Positions 7,134 to 14,528 are shown, counted from the first letter of the stretch. The stretch is 64,000 nucleotides of DNA from an uncultured Dorea sp. (GCA_910584615.1 CAJUAM010000007.1:1-64000), one strand, 5' to 3'. Program-made: numbers and translations. The notes: generated from the sequence alone by a model not told the origin.

Positions 7134-7404
7134 CAGACTGCCTCCTTAATAAAGACTGTCTTATATCATCGAAAGTATCCTGCATAGGTGCAACTCTTCC
7201 GTTTTCAACATCATTTTCCGCTTCTGCTAATGTACGCAATAATTCCAGTTCTGACTTCATTTGGTAATAATCTTGCAAACCTAACACCGCTGTATCCCCA
7301 CGTCCATTTACTGTAATAATAACGGGAGTCCTTTCTTCATGACATTGTTTGGATATCTCACTGTAATGGTTCCTTAAGTCTGATGATGGTCTGATTGTTT
7401 CCAT
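7123..7404 (-). CDS. Phd/YefM-family antitoxin
   Basis: A 93-residue antitoxin with the Phd/YefM N-terminal domain (SSDLRNHYSEISKQCHEERTPVIITVNGRGDTAVL). This domain dimerises and binds its own operator, and the acidic C-terminal region wraps the toxin. GGGAGG lies 7 bases before the ATG. Direct repeats of ATATTGTAT upstream (about 7421-7455) are a plausible operator for toxin-antitoxin autoregulation. Confidence 0.85.
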   Translation of the reverse strand: METIRPSSDLRNHYSEISKQCHEERTPVIITVNGRGDTAVLGLQDYYQMKSELELLRTLAEAENDVENGRVAPMQDTFDDIRQSLLRRQSDEI

Positions 7405-7490
7405 ATACGATCCTCCCTTAAAATAATATTGTATTATTTGATATAGTCATATTGTATCTTAATTTGTATATCTATTCAATAATTATTTAC

Positions 7491-7526
7491 AAAATAATAG
7501 CCAATCATTTATGATCAGCTATTATT
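7491..7526 (-). terminator. Intrinsic terminator after the Uma2 gene
   Basis: Nine-bp arms AATAATAGC/GCTATTATT followed by TTTTG on the minus strand, 38 bases past the Uma2 stop codon. Confidence 0.55.
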
Positions 7527-7563
7527 AATAATTATATTCAGTTTACATTACATTAAAAAGCTA

Positions 7564-8103
7564 TTACATATCTGATACCTTTATTGAAAAATCTTCATAT
7601 ATTCCAGCAGGAACATCATCACCGAAAGCATATTCTTCTATCGTATCATGCACAAAATTATATACCGTGATCCGATCTTTCTCAGAATCAACAATCCAAT
7701 ATTCTTTAACACCGGCATTCCGATATTTAAAAAGCTTTATCAGATAATCCATCCGCTTGCTACTTGGTGAAACAATCTCAATAATCCAGTCAGGCGCACC
7801 GTTACAGCCCTTGTCGGTAAGTTTAGACTGATCACAAATAACAGAAATATCCGGCTCAACATAATTTTTATCATTTTCATTTAAGAATACAGCAAATGGA
7901 GCTGGAAATACACTACATTCTCCCTTATTATACTTGATATAATCTTTTATTTGATAAGATAGATCCATTACAAGTGTTTGATGTTTTGTATTTGGCGGAG
8001 CCATATAATAAATTTTTCCATCAATCAACTCAGCTCGTTCCCCATCTGGTAGCGCATAAACATCTTCTATCGTGTAGATTTCTTCTTTACGGATTACGTT
8101 CAT
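7564..8103 (-). CDS. Uma2-family (DUF820) PD-(D/E)XK endonuclease-fold protein
   Basis: A 179-residue member of the Uma2/DUF820 restriction-endonuclease fold. Signature pieces are in order: ELIDGKIYYM, EPDISVIC (a metal-binding acid), the core IEIVSPSS, and YRNAGVKEYWIVD near the end. The ATG at 8101-8103 follows AGGAGGT. Family members are widespread and usually of unknown substrate. Position next to AbiH and a toxin-antitoxin pair suggests a DNA-directed or defence role, but that is inference. Confidence 0.85.
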   Translation of the reverse strand: MNVIRKEEIYTIEDVYALPDGERAELIDGKIYYMAPPNTKHQTLVMDLSYQIKDYIKYNKGECSVFPAPFAVFLNENDKNYVEPDISVICDQSKLTDKGCNGAPDWIIEIVSPSSKRMDYLIKLFKYRNAGVKEYWIVDSEKDRITVYNFVHDTIEEYAFGDDVPAGIYEDFSIKVSDM

Positions 8104-8223
8104 TGACTGCACCTCCTGTTCTTAAGGATATTATAGGATATTTTTCTTCTGAGTACAACTGGATATTATGGTTTCTCTTATATGCCTTTCTCTTATATGG
8201 TTCCTATCAGAAAATGCTCATTT

Positions 8224-9594
8224 TCAAGGGTTTTTCATATTTTTGGGTGTGGAAGATAGCGTGTTTTCGTTTGGGCTGGTCACATACTTATTTTCTATTG
8301 GCACCATATTCCGTTGTGGTCTAAATTCAATCGTTTTTGTGCTTCCACCCGTCCGTTTAATTAATTCATCCTGTCCTATAACTTTAACAAGATTTGCAAT
8401 TTGTTGTCCCATCACATCTTTATTTATGTAAAAAATTGTTGTATATACATTATCATTTAAAATTAAATCTCTTAAGATGTCTTTATCCGTAATATCTAAT
8501 GAATGACCAAAAATATATAGTTTATCCATTTCACATCTTCCAACAATATCCTTATATTTTTTATTCCATGCTGATGCTTCTATACTATCTCCTCTTTGTC
8601 GAGCACTTACTATCATATCATAACATATTTGCTTATTTTTTAAGTACGTATTGTATTTGTTTTGTATGTTATCAACCCATTTTTTATATTTACACCCTGT
8701 TTCTTTGTATATTCTTTGATAATATTTCTTAAAAGCAACAAATACTATTTCTTTGTCTTTCCGATCATCTTGAAGATATTCATCAATACCCAAAACCATA
8801 TTATTAGTTTCTATTGTATTTTCAATATCAGCTTTACCATGAATATAATCTATGCAATTATCCACATTAACATCATACCCTTTCAGGTACATTTTTTCGT
8901 ATGTATTTGTATAATTAAAACTTAATACTTTAGTGAAAACAGCTCTTTTCTGTCCCTTATCTTCATGTGTTTTTACCATAATATCCTTTATATCCGGTGA
9001 AAACATTTCAACATTTATTTTTCCCACATACTCAGTCAAATATATTTCAAAGGCTCTTATAAATTTATTTAAGTCATTTAACAATCTATCTCTTAATTCT
9101 CCACATGTGAAATCTAATTGTAAATTGTTTAAAATCTCATCTAAAAGTTTATCAGGAAGTTTTTCTATTGTATCTCTCAATGAAGAAACACACACAATCT
9201 CATTTAAGAATTTTATAACCCTTGATATTTCCGTTTCGAAATCAATCCAATTTTCTTTTTGGAACATATCACATTCAAAAAAATATTCTATCCAGACATT
9301 ATCTTTTATAAGATTATAAAGCTCATTCAAAATTTCAGATTGTGTAACTATTTTTATAGAATATGTGCCATTATCATAGAATTGTTTGACTAATTTTCTA
9401 TTACTATATTCTTTTTTCAACATTTCTTTTATCTCATTATTTATCTTCCAGTTATTTAAATAATCTTTTTCAAAAGTTTTACATCCTACTAAAAAAATCT
9501 CTTTTATTCTTTTACAAAATTCTAAAAAATCTACATATTTTGTTGGTAATCCATGAGCTAAATCAAACCCATTACCAATCAGAAGTATATTCAT
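8224..9594 (-). CDS. abiH: AbiH-family phage abortive-infection protein
   Basis: A 456-residue protein beginning ILLIGNGFDLAHGLPTKY, the nucleotide-binding-like signature of the AbiH family (lactococcal abortive infection). The same family shows the late motif LYIFGHSLDITDKDIL (about residue 360), also present here. AbiH proteins stop phage multiplication at the cost of the cell; the mechanism is not settled. AGGAG lies 9 bases before the ATG. It stands alone, with an unusual 590-bp upstream region and a Fur-box-like motif 132 bp before its start. Confidence 0.85.
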   Translation of the reverse strand: MNILLIGNGFDLAHGLPTKYVDFLEFCKRIKEIFLVGCKTFEKDYLNNWKINNEIKEMLKKEYSNRKLVKQFYDNGTYSIKIVTQSEILNELYNLIKDNVWIEYFFECDMFQKENWIDFETEISRVIKFLNEIVCVSSLRDTIEKLPDKLLDEILNNLQLDFTCGELRDRLLNDLNKFIRAFEIYLTEYVGKINVEMFSPDIKDIMVKTHEDKGQKRAVFTKVLSFNYTNTYEKMYLKGYDVNVDNCIDYIHGKADIENTIETNNMVLGIDEYLQDDRKDKEIVFVAFKKYYQRIYKETGCKYKKWVDNIQNKYNTYLKNKQICYDMIVSARQRGDSIEASAWNKKYKDIVGRCEMDKLYIFGHSLDITDKDILRDLILNDNVYTTIFYINKDVMGQQIANLVKVIGQDELIKRTGGSTKTIEFRPQRNMVPIENKYVTSPNENTLSSTPKNMKNP

Positions 9595-10127
9595 TAAAAA
9601 ATTCTCCTTTGTTATTTTTTGCGTTACATAGATATTAGCATTTCATAATAATGGATTCAATAGATTTAATATATTATTACTCACACACTCTCAATTTTCT
9701 ACAGATTACCGAACAACATTTTCATTAATTGATAATTATTCTCATTTACATTTAATTCCTACTAAAATAATAGGAATTAAAACCAAAAATCCCATTCCCA
9801 TTTATTTCTCATTAAACCACTTCCAAATAAGCCCATTCCAGTCTAACCAAAAAAGAAACAAAATAGTTTCTCGTGTCGAACCTCATACCGAACTAACTAA
9901 AACCTATCTTTTTAATAAATTATTACTCCCCATAAATCACAAAATATCCAAGAAAATCAATACTTTCCGCAATTTCCATACTCCATCTATCGAACTGACC
10001 TTAAAAACCACAATCTAAACTCCAAAATCATCCTTTCCCTTCAAAGGGAAATCGCCACAAACACCATATTTACAAGCTTTCCGGCACATTCCCATACATT
10101 TCTATCGAACACAATACTATTACAATT
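9595..10127. other. Gene-free region with strong strand asymmetry
   Basis: About 530 bases without a credible gene on either strand. From about 9,690 to 10,120 the plus strand has very few G and many C, so the strand facing abiH as mRNA leader is G/T-rich. Short (A/T/C)CGAAC words recur about five times. No tRNA, terminator or long repeat was seen apart from the 24-base motif at 9726-9749. It could be a long abiH leader, an RNA gene or decayed coding sequence. Confidence 0.5.
9726..9749 (-). promoter_or_regulatory. 24-base Fur-box-like motif, copy 1
   Basis: It contains TGATAATTATTCTCA, 14 of 15 positions of the 7-1-7 Fur consensus, and matches the copy at 10952-10975 at 22 of 24 bases. It lies 132 bp upstream of abiH. 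Confidence 0.45.
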
Positions 10128-10159
10128 AAAAAAAGCCGTCCCATATTTGGGACAGTCTT
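10128..10159 (-). terminator. Intrinsic terminator of the 177-aa gene
   Basis: Minus-strand stem AGACTGTCCC/GGGACGGCT with a 6-base loop and a run of seven T. Confidence 0.7.
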
Positions 10160-10187
10160 ATTATTTCACCTATGTAATAACAAAATC

Positions 10188-10721
10188 TCAAACCGCAATC
10201 TTTATATATTCATTTCCCGAAACCTCATATATAATATCCTTTTCCTTTCCAAAAAATGTCTCTTCAGAATCAGGATACCACACACGTATATTTCCGTCCG
10301 CTTCAATGATCCAACAATCATCCTCTAAAACAAAAAATTCATAATCACAAGATTCATCAGAAATAAAGGTATATTCTTTAAAGTAAAAATGCATACCATC
10401 TTTATCAATTGCGTTATCATCTTTGCGACATAATACTGGTTTGGGCGTATCATATTGAACCAAAATTTCCACCAGTTTTCCATCTCTCCTTATGTATTGC
10501 TTATTTTCAGCATTAATATAATCCCTTGCTTCTTTTGTCGTTGAAAAGAATTTAATCCCCTCATATATATAATCAGTTTCCTTTGTTATTTTATTAGTAA
10601 AATAAAGCATAAATCCATTTTCCATTCCAGAACTATATTTGGCTGCTCTTACAGGTTTGCTTTGATATTTTTTTGAATTTTCTGTAAATACCGTATTAAG
10701 TTTAAAATTATGTATATTCAT
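10188..10721 (-). CDS. Hypothetical protein, 177 aa
   Basis: Starts at the ATG encoding MNIHNFKLNTVF, preceded by GGAGATTGGAG. A longer frame to 10751 has no such site and overlaps the upstream gene. The protein is soluble, with alternating strands such as DYEFFVLEDDCWIIEADGN. I do not recognise it. It ends the leftward LexA-like, 61-aa, 177-aa gene run and has a strong terminator. Confidence 0.5.
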   Translation of the reverse strand: MNIHNFKLNTVFTENSKKYQSKPVRAAKYSSGMENGFMLYFTNKITKETDYIYEGIKFFSTTKEARDYINAENKQYIRRDGKLVEILVQYDTPKPVLCRKDDNAIDKDGMHFYFKEYTFISDESCDYEFFVLEDDCWIIEADGNIRVWYPDSEETFFGKEKDIIYEVSGNEYIKIAV

Positions 10722-10741
10722 TTTCTCCAATCTCCTTTCCA

Positions 10742-10927
10742 TCATTTGCAAATTTCATTAATTATTTCTTGTAGTAACCGTTCTCTCCCATCCTGCAAAT
10801 AATACAGCTCACCATTAATCATTAATGGCTCTCTTTTTTCATGCGCTGCAATAACTTTTCTCCGATACAAATCAAGTCCGACAGCGACACCAACACAAAA
10901 CGCTTCATTTTCTAGCAACTCATTCAT
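10742..10927 (-). CDS. Hypothetical small protein, 61 aa
   Basis: Reading starts at the ATG 8 bases after GGAGG (MNELLENEAFCVGVAVGLDLY). An upstream 23-residue extension would read through the Fur-like motif and is rejected. The sequence AVGLDLYRRKVIAAHEKREPLMINGELYYLQDGRERLLQEI is predicted helical and charged. Proteins of this size and look are common in Clostridia mobile elements; the function is unknown. Confidence 0.5.
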   Translation of the reverse strand: MNELLENEAFCVGVAVGLDLYRRKVIAAHEKREPLMINGELYYLQDGRERLLQEIINEICK

Positions 10928-10951
10928 GTTCATTACCTCCCATAATTTTTG

Positions 10952-10975
10952 TAATTGATAACAATTCTCATTTAC
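10952..10975 (-). promoter_or_regulatory. 24-base Fur-box-like motif, copy 2
   Basis: Matches the copy at 9726-9749 at 22 of 24 bases and contains TGATAACAATTCTCA (13 of 15 Fur positions). It sits 25 bp before the 61-aa gene, where a bound protein would affect transcription or translation of this gene. Confidence 0.45.
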
Positions 10976-10982
10976 TATTTTC

Positions 10983-11270
10983 CTATTCTTCACCACCTTC
11001 TTCCTCGTCTATTTCTGTCTGTTCATCTTCATCACAAGCTATTTCATCTAATTTCACATATCCATAACCAATCACTTTAATAGCTCTTGGCGAATTTCCA
11101 CGCATTTTAATTTTCCCTTCTTCTTCCAGCTTAGAAAGATGCTCATATACGCTTGATGTAGATTTCAAACCAACTCCTACACATATTTCCCTTAAAGATG
11201 GAGCATAGCAATATTCCTCTATATACTTGATAAGATAATCATATACCTTTTGTCTCGTTTCACTTGCCAC
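10983..11270 (-). CDS. LexA DNA-binding-domain protein without protease domain
   Basis: Residues 1-68 align with the winged-helix domain of LexA (ETRQKVYDYLIKYIEEYC, APSLREICVGVGLKSTSSV, HLSKLEEEGKI, PRAIKV). The remaining 27 residues are very acidic (DEDEQTEIDEEEGGEE). The autoproteolysis domain that makes LexA cleavable is absent, so RecA filaments should not inactivate it. LexA itself also needs the missing domain to dimerise. It starts at GTG after GGAGG. The element also has two LexA boxes at 5.86 kb, so this may be an element-encoded SOS modulator. Confidence 0.8.
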   Translation of the reverse strand: MASETRQKVYDYLIKYIEEYCYAPSLREICVGVGLKSTSSVYEHLSKLEEEGKIKMRGNSPRAIKVIGYGYVKLDEIACDEDEQTEIDEEEGGEE

Positions 11271-11341
11271 GATTCAACCCTCCAATCATAGTCTATATGA
11301 TTATATTCTCCATTTGTTTTGTAAACATTCCTAGTAATTAC

Positions 11342-11914
11342 TCATTCTATATTCCATTTCCTCTTAGCTCTAATCAATGTACTTTTGCTGATTCCCGTTA
11401 CTTCTTCCACTTGTTTATATGAATGTGTTTCCAACAATTCTAACGCATGTGCAACTTGTTTTTTCCCATACTTAGGCGGTCTTCCCTCTCTGAAGTCTTC
11501 TCTTTGTCTTGCTATCGCTTTTCCTTCCTGTGTCCGTTCGACAATCATATCTCTCTCAAATTGTGCAAAGCTTAATAATATATTACGCATTAATATACTG
11601 ACTGAAGAATTATCCAGTATGCCAAGATTAAGCACATTAACCTTCACATTTTTATCTACGAGCGTTGCAATAAGATTACTGGCTTGCGACACACTACGGG
11701 CAAAACGATCCAACTTGGTTACTATTAAAGTATCTCCATCCTGTATTTGATTTAACAGCTTATCCAGTTCAGGGCGTTCCAATTTGGTTCCCGTAAAGCT
11801 TTCTACATATATCTTCTCTGCTCCATTTTCTTTTAATTGCTTTTCCTGTGCTTCCAAGCTATTTCCATCTTTCGCCTGTCCCCTTGTACTGACTCTTGCA
11901 TACCCATAAATCAT
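11342..11914 (-). CDS. Serine recombinase, resolvase/invertase type
   Basis: A 190-residue small serine recombinase. The nucleophile serine sits in YARVSTRGQ (residue 9), and catalytic arginines lie in KLDRFARS (about 65-72). A long helix follows, then a C-terminal helix-turn-helix (HSYKQVEEVTGISKSTLIRAKRK). The size is that of Tn3-type resolvases and Hin-type invertases, not of large serine integrases. It probably resolves multimers of the element or inverts a segment. The divergent intergenic region contains matching inverted motifs (11934-12014). Confidence 0.9.
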   Translation of the reverse strand: MIYGYARVSTRGQAKDGNSLEAQEKQLKENGAEKIYVESFTGTKLERPELDKLLNQIQDGDTLIVTKLDRFARSVSQASNLIATLVDKNVKVNVLNLGILDNSSVSILMRNILLSFAQFERDMIVERTQEGKAIARQREDFREGRPPKYGKKQVAHALELLETHSYKQVEEVTGISKSTLIRAKRKWNIE

Positions 11915-11933
11915 AGAAAAACCTCCCTACTTT

Positions 11934-12014
11934 TGACACTAATATATGACACCGCTCTAACCCCTTGTTTTACTATTCTCCAAAATCAGTGTCATAACTT
12001 CAAAGAAATGACAC
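11934..12014. promoter_or_regulatory. res-like recombinase binding site
   Basis: Four copies of TGACAC or its complement. Two are direct (11934, 11947). One inverted pair, GTGTCAT/ATGACAC at 11989-12014, forms a 26-bp subsite of the size resolvases use. It lies immediately upstream of the recombinase gene, so binding should also repress the gene. Confidence 0.6.
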
Positions 12015-12028
12015 CGATAATATATTTC

Positions 12029-12057
12029 TTGAGTTTTTCTATGCCATCATATATACT
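12029..12057 (+). promoter_or_regulatory. Rightward promoter of the 88-aa gene
   Basis: TTGAGT (12029-12034), 17 bases, TATACT (12052-12057), followed by AAAGGAGG and the small gene. Confidence 0.6.
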
Positions 12058-12081
12058 ATCAATGTAAAGGAGGCAATCATT

Positions 12082-12348
12082 ATTAATATCGAAATCAAAC
12101 CAAGAAGCAAAGCAAAAGAATTTTCCAACAGACTGCATGATTCATTAGAGGATATGCTATTTTCCATCATTCAGAAACTTCCAGAATCACTTATACCGAC
12201 TCCTCTTATGAATTGGCTAGATAGATATATCACCAAACGCATTCAGGAACTACAACAAAAAATTACCCGTCAGAAATGGGACTGCTGCCACCTCGAAAAA
12301 GCTATTGAAGAAATCCATGCAGAACAGGACAAAAAGAAAGCACCTTAG
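12082..12348 (+). CDS. Small coiled-coil-like protein divergent from the resolvase
   Basis: About 88 residues if translation starts at an ATT codon 8 bases after AAAGGAGG (INIEIKPRSKAKEFSNRLHDSLEDMLFSII...). The first in-frame ATG (12154) has no ribosome site and would drop 24 conserved-looking residues. The C-terminal half (RYITKRIQELQQKITRQKWDCCHLEKAIEEIHAEQ) is helical and charged. It is divergent from the resolvase and separated from it by the res-like site. An accessory role in recombination is possible; I do not recognise the family. Confidence 0.5.
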   Translation: MNIEIKPRSKAKEFSNRLHDSLEDMLFSIIQKLPESLIPTPLMNWLDRYITKRIQELQQKITRQKWDCCHLEKAIEEIHAEQDKKKAP

Positions 12349-12379
12349 AAAGAGTTTTATTCTTTCCGTTGGTGCTTTA
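12331..12379. terminator. Bidirectional terminator between the convergent small gene and yoeB
   Basis: Arms AAAGCACC/GGTGCTTT plus an inner GGAAAGA/TCTTTC stem, with T-rich tails on the minus strand. It overlaps the end of the 88-aa gene. Confidence 0.65.
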
Positions 12380-12391
12380 TGTTTCTACATA

Positions 12392-12685
12392 TTAAATTTT
12401 ATCATAATGTGTCCACATACGAACAATTTTTATCGTTCCTTGATATTCAATCCCGTCAATGATAACCGGATCATTATATATCTGATAAACCAATCTATGT
12501 TGAATATTAATTCTTCTGGAATAATAACCGCTTAAATTCCCAACCAATCCCTCATATGGCGGTGGATTCTGAAAAGGATTTTCCGCTATAATATCTAACA
12601 ATTTCTTTGCTTTTAAAACAAGTCCTACCCCTTTTAATAATTTCTTATCTTTATCAGCCTGTTTACTAAATCTAATTATATACAT
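12392..12685 (-). CDS. yoeB: YoeB-family mRNA interferase toxin
   Basis: Ninety-seven residues with the Txe/YoeB pattern: KKLLDIIAENPFQNPPPYEGLVGNLSGYYSRRINIQHRLVYQI, and a final arginine- and histidine-containing strand (KIVRMWTHYDKI) like the catalytic end of YoeB. YoeB cleaves mRNA in the ribosomal A site. The pair YefM-YoeB is a type II addiction module. The gene begins one base after the antitoxin stop codon. Confidence 0.9.
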   Translation of the reverse strand: MYIIRFSKQADKDKKLLKGVGLVLKAKKLLDIIAENPFQNPPPYEGLVGNLSGYYSRRINIQHRLVYQIYNDPVIIDGIEYQGTIKIVRMWTHYDKI

Positions 12686-12940
12686 TTACCACTCCTCGTC
12701 CGGATCATATACAGAACATTCTTCAAGCGGTTCTTTTCCTGCTTCAATAATACTTTCCGTCATACCTGGTATAGAGTTCAAGTATAGTGTCTCTTGGATA
12801 GTGTTCCAATCATCCTCCGAAATGAGAACGGCGTTTTTTCCACGATTATTTGTAATTGTAATTGGTTGACTACTGCTATTAACTTCGGATAATATTTGAT
12901 ATATATTTTCCCTTGCCTTTGTCACACTAATTGCCGTCAT
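12686..12940 (-). CDS. yefM: YefM-family antitoxin
   Basis: Eighty-four residues from the ATG after AGGAGATGAT (MTAISVTKARENIYQIL). A longer reading to 13015 would run through the operator palindrome and is rejected. N-terminal Phd/YefM domain (VNSSSQPITITNNRGKNAVLISEDDWNTIQETLYL) and an acidic C-terminal end that should neutralise YoeB. Autoregulation is expected through the palindrome at 12967-12990. Confidence 0.9.
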   Translation of the reverse strand: MTAISVTKARENIYQILSEVNSSSQPITITNNRGKNAVLISEDDWNTIQETLYLNSIPGMTESIIEAGKEPLEECSVYDPDEEW

Positions 12941-12966
12941 GATATCATCTCCTTTTCCCATATTAT

Positions 12967-12990
12967 AACGTACGTTTATGCGTACGTCAA
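12967..12990. promoter_or_regulatory. Probable YefM operator palindrome
   Basis: Inverted repeat ACGTACG/CGTACGT around TTTATG, 27 bp upstream of yefM. YefM-type antitoxins bind GTAC-containing palindromes at this position. Confidence 0.6.
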
Positions 12991-13000
12991 TGGTTTTAAT

Positions 13001-13041
13001 AAAAAGAAATAGCATCCCATGCCTAAAGTGAATGCTATTTC
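13001..13041 (-). terminator. Intrinsic terminator, leftward
   Basis: Ten-bp arms GAAATAGCAT/ATGCTATTTC followed by TTTTT on the minus strand. It ends transcripts from the MNT-HEPN pair before the yefM promoter. Confidence 0.7.
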
Positions 13042-13156
13042 ATAATAAATAATTCAACTGAAGGCAATCGGAAATTCAATTCCGATCACTTTCTAAGTAG
13101 ATTGTACAGTGGAGGGCTTAAGAAATCAAGTCCTTCTTTAACTAGAAAACAGTATC

Positions 13157-13552
13157 TTATCCATTAATCTTTAAATATTCCTTCACTTTATCTAAAACTA
13201 AATTTGCTGTTTCTACTTGCTCTATCGCTATTTCCTTTGATGCAATGTAAAAATCATCATAATCACTTTTTTCCCTATATTGCTTTAATGTTCCTAATCT
13301 CCGCCCCAATTCTCTAGGGAAAACACCTGATGCAACATATTCTTTATTAAAATAGCCAATAACATCTTTATGCCGTTTAAAATCTATTGTTCCATACGCT
13401 AATACTGCCTTAACAGAATAAAATGCTGAATAATAAGAACGATTTATAGAATCTTTATAAAACCCTTTATCACAACAATTTTTTGCAACTTCCAAGCTTT
13501 TTTCTGCCTGATTTAATCGGTAATCACTTAATTCTCTTTGTCTATTATCCAT
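13157..13552 (-). CDS. HEPN-domain protein (UPF0332 type)
   Basis: A 131-residue all-helical HEPN domain (DYRLNQAEKSLEVAKNCC, NRSYYSAFYSVKAVL, FKRHKDVIGYFNKEYV). HEPN proteins of toxin pairs are often RNases with an RX4-6H motif; a clear copy of that motif is not evident here, so nuclease activity is uncertain. The gene overlaps the nucleotidyltransferase gene by 8 bases, making a standard MNT-HEPN pair. Confidence 0.85.
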   Translation of the reverse strand: MDNRQRELSDYRLNQAEKSLEVAKNCCDKGFYKDSINRSYYSAFYSVKAVLAYGTIDFKRHKDVIGYFNKEYVASGVFPRELGRRLGTLKQYREKSDYDDFYIASKEIAIEQVETANLVLDKVKEYLKING

Positions 13553-13877
13553 TCAGAACAATCCCCTCTCTTTGTACATTATCATAAAAGGGTAATGCCC
13601 CAAGCCAATAATTAAAATGTTCCTCATTCTTCATGATCACGCTTATGTCAACACCATATTCCATTTGAAAATCAAAAGCTATATTAAAAACCGCTTTTTC
13701 TGTCTTTGCAATTTCTTCATCCGTAAGGGTAGTCAATATCATAATATCAATATCTGAATTATCTCTATAATCACCTCTGGCATAGGAACCATACAAAATA
13801 ATCTTAGTAAGTTTATCGCCAAGAATATCTTTTACCTGCTTTGAAAAGTTTAATAATATATCATGAGTATTCACCAT
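13545..13877 (-). CDS. MNT-type minimal nucleotidyltransferase
   Basis: A 110-residue nucleotidyltransferase fold with GSYARGDYRDNSDID (about 32-46). Its two aspartates bind metal, and a third acid lies in GVDISVI. In MNT-HEPN pairs this enzyme adds AMP to the HEPN toxin and so inactivates it. I use the ATG of MVNTHDILL; the longer frame is AT-rich and unsupported by a ribosome site. The other member is the HEPN gene directly downstream. Confidence 0.85.
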   Translation of the reverse strand: MVNTHDILLNFSKQVKDILGDKLTKIILYGSYARGDYRDNSDIDIMILTTLTDEEIAKTEKAVFNIAFDFQMEYGVDISVIMKNEEHFNYWLGALPFYDNVQREGIVLNG

Positions 13878-13940
13878 TTTCACGCCCTTTCCGCTGTATA
13901 TTAATAGTATAACAGTTCTATGCATTTTAAACAATCCAAA

Positions 13941-13975
13941 TAAAAATAAATGGCGGTCAGATTTTCCAACCGCCA
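13941..13975 (-). terminator. Intrinsic terminator after the 5-bp-repeat 3' UTR
   Basis: Arms TGGCGGT/ACCGCCA with a TTTATTTTTATTT tail on the minus strand. It ends the transcript of the 140-aa gene at 14081, so the pentamer repeats belong to its 3' UTR. Confidence 0.7.
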
Positions 13976-13983
13976 CATATTGC

Positions 13984-14059
13984 CTAACTCAACCAAGCAT
14001 AGCTTAGCGTAGCGTAGCGCAACTTAGCAAAGCATAACTTAGCTTAAAATGCCTAGCTT
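13984..14059. repeat. Imperfect 5-bp-period tandem repeat
   Basis: About 15 units of a pentamer with minus-strand consensus NGCTA (AGCTA, CGCTA, TGCTA, AGTTA) run through 76 bases. They lie between the stop codon of the 140-aa gene and its terminator. The unit length is held while bases vary, which suggests old slippage expansion followed by drift, or selection on spacing. Confidence 0.75.
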
Positions 14060-14080
14060 GTCACTTATAATTTCCATCAA

Positions 14081-14503
14081 TCATTTACGGACTTCTCGCC
14101 CTTGGAGTATGTTCCATTGCCAACTTGCAACCTTCTTTCTGTATGTATTTCCATATATTGTACTTCTCTTTTTATTTCCATCTTTATGCCGTTCTGTCAC
14201 ACGATCAAAATATTCATCAAGGCAATATCCATATGATCTACTCAGCAAAGAAACAGTTTTACCACTTTTTCTTGTTGTCACATCCGCAAGTACAATAGTA
14301 TTTGTTGTTGTCAGGTTCCCACGAATGATATTTTCCAGTGCCTTGCGTAAACCATTATATGTAGAATCATGATAATGCTTTGCGCTTTTCCCGTTCCGCT
14401 CATTTATGAAATAAACCAGCCTGTATGAAAATTTATCCTCAACCATGTTATAAAGCGCACAACCTCTTTGAGCGTCTTGTAAAATATCTGTTACCGTATA
14501 CAT
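14081..14503 (-). CDS. Hypothetical protein, 140 aa
   Basis: A basic, soluble protein (VTERHKDGNKKRSTIYGNTYRKKVASWQW near the C-terminus). I see no known domain. GAGAGGG precedes the start. Its transcript ends in an unusual pentamer-repeat 3' UTR, and it is separated from the upstream DUF262-like gene by a G-run hairpin. A nucleic-acid-binding role would suit the charge but is only a guess. Confidence 0.5.
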   Translation of the reverse strand: MYTVTDILQDAQRGCALYNMVEDKFSYRLVYFINERNGKSAKHYHDSTYNGLRKALENIIRGNLTTTNTIVLADVTTRKSGKTVSLLSRSYGYCLDEYFDRVTERHKDGNKKRSTIYGNTYRKKVASWQWNILQGREVRK

Positions 14504-14528
14504 GTCTTTCCCTCTCTTTCTCTTAATA

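Noticed and set aside
8224..9319. Rightward frames over the abiH gene
   Set aside because: They are hydrophobic by-products of the AT-rich antisense strand and lack start signals.
11342..11914. Integrase of the element
   Set aside because: The serine recombinase has the short resolvase/invertase architecture and lacks the large C-terminal domain of serine integrases.
13984..14059. CRISPR array
   Set aside because: The units are 5 bases with no spacers and no cas genes nearby.
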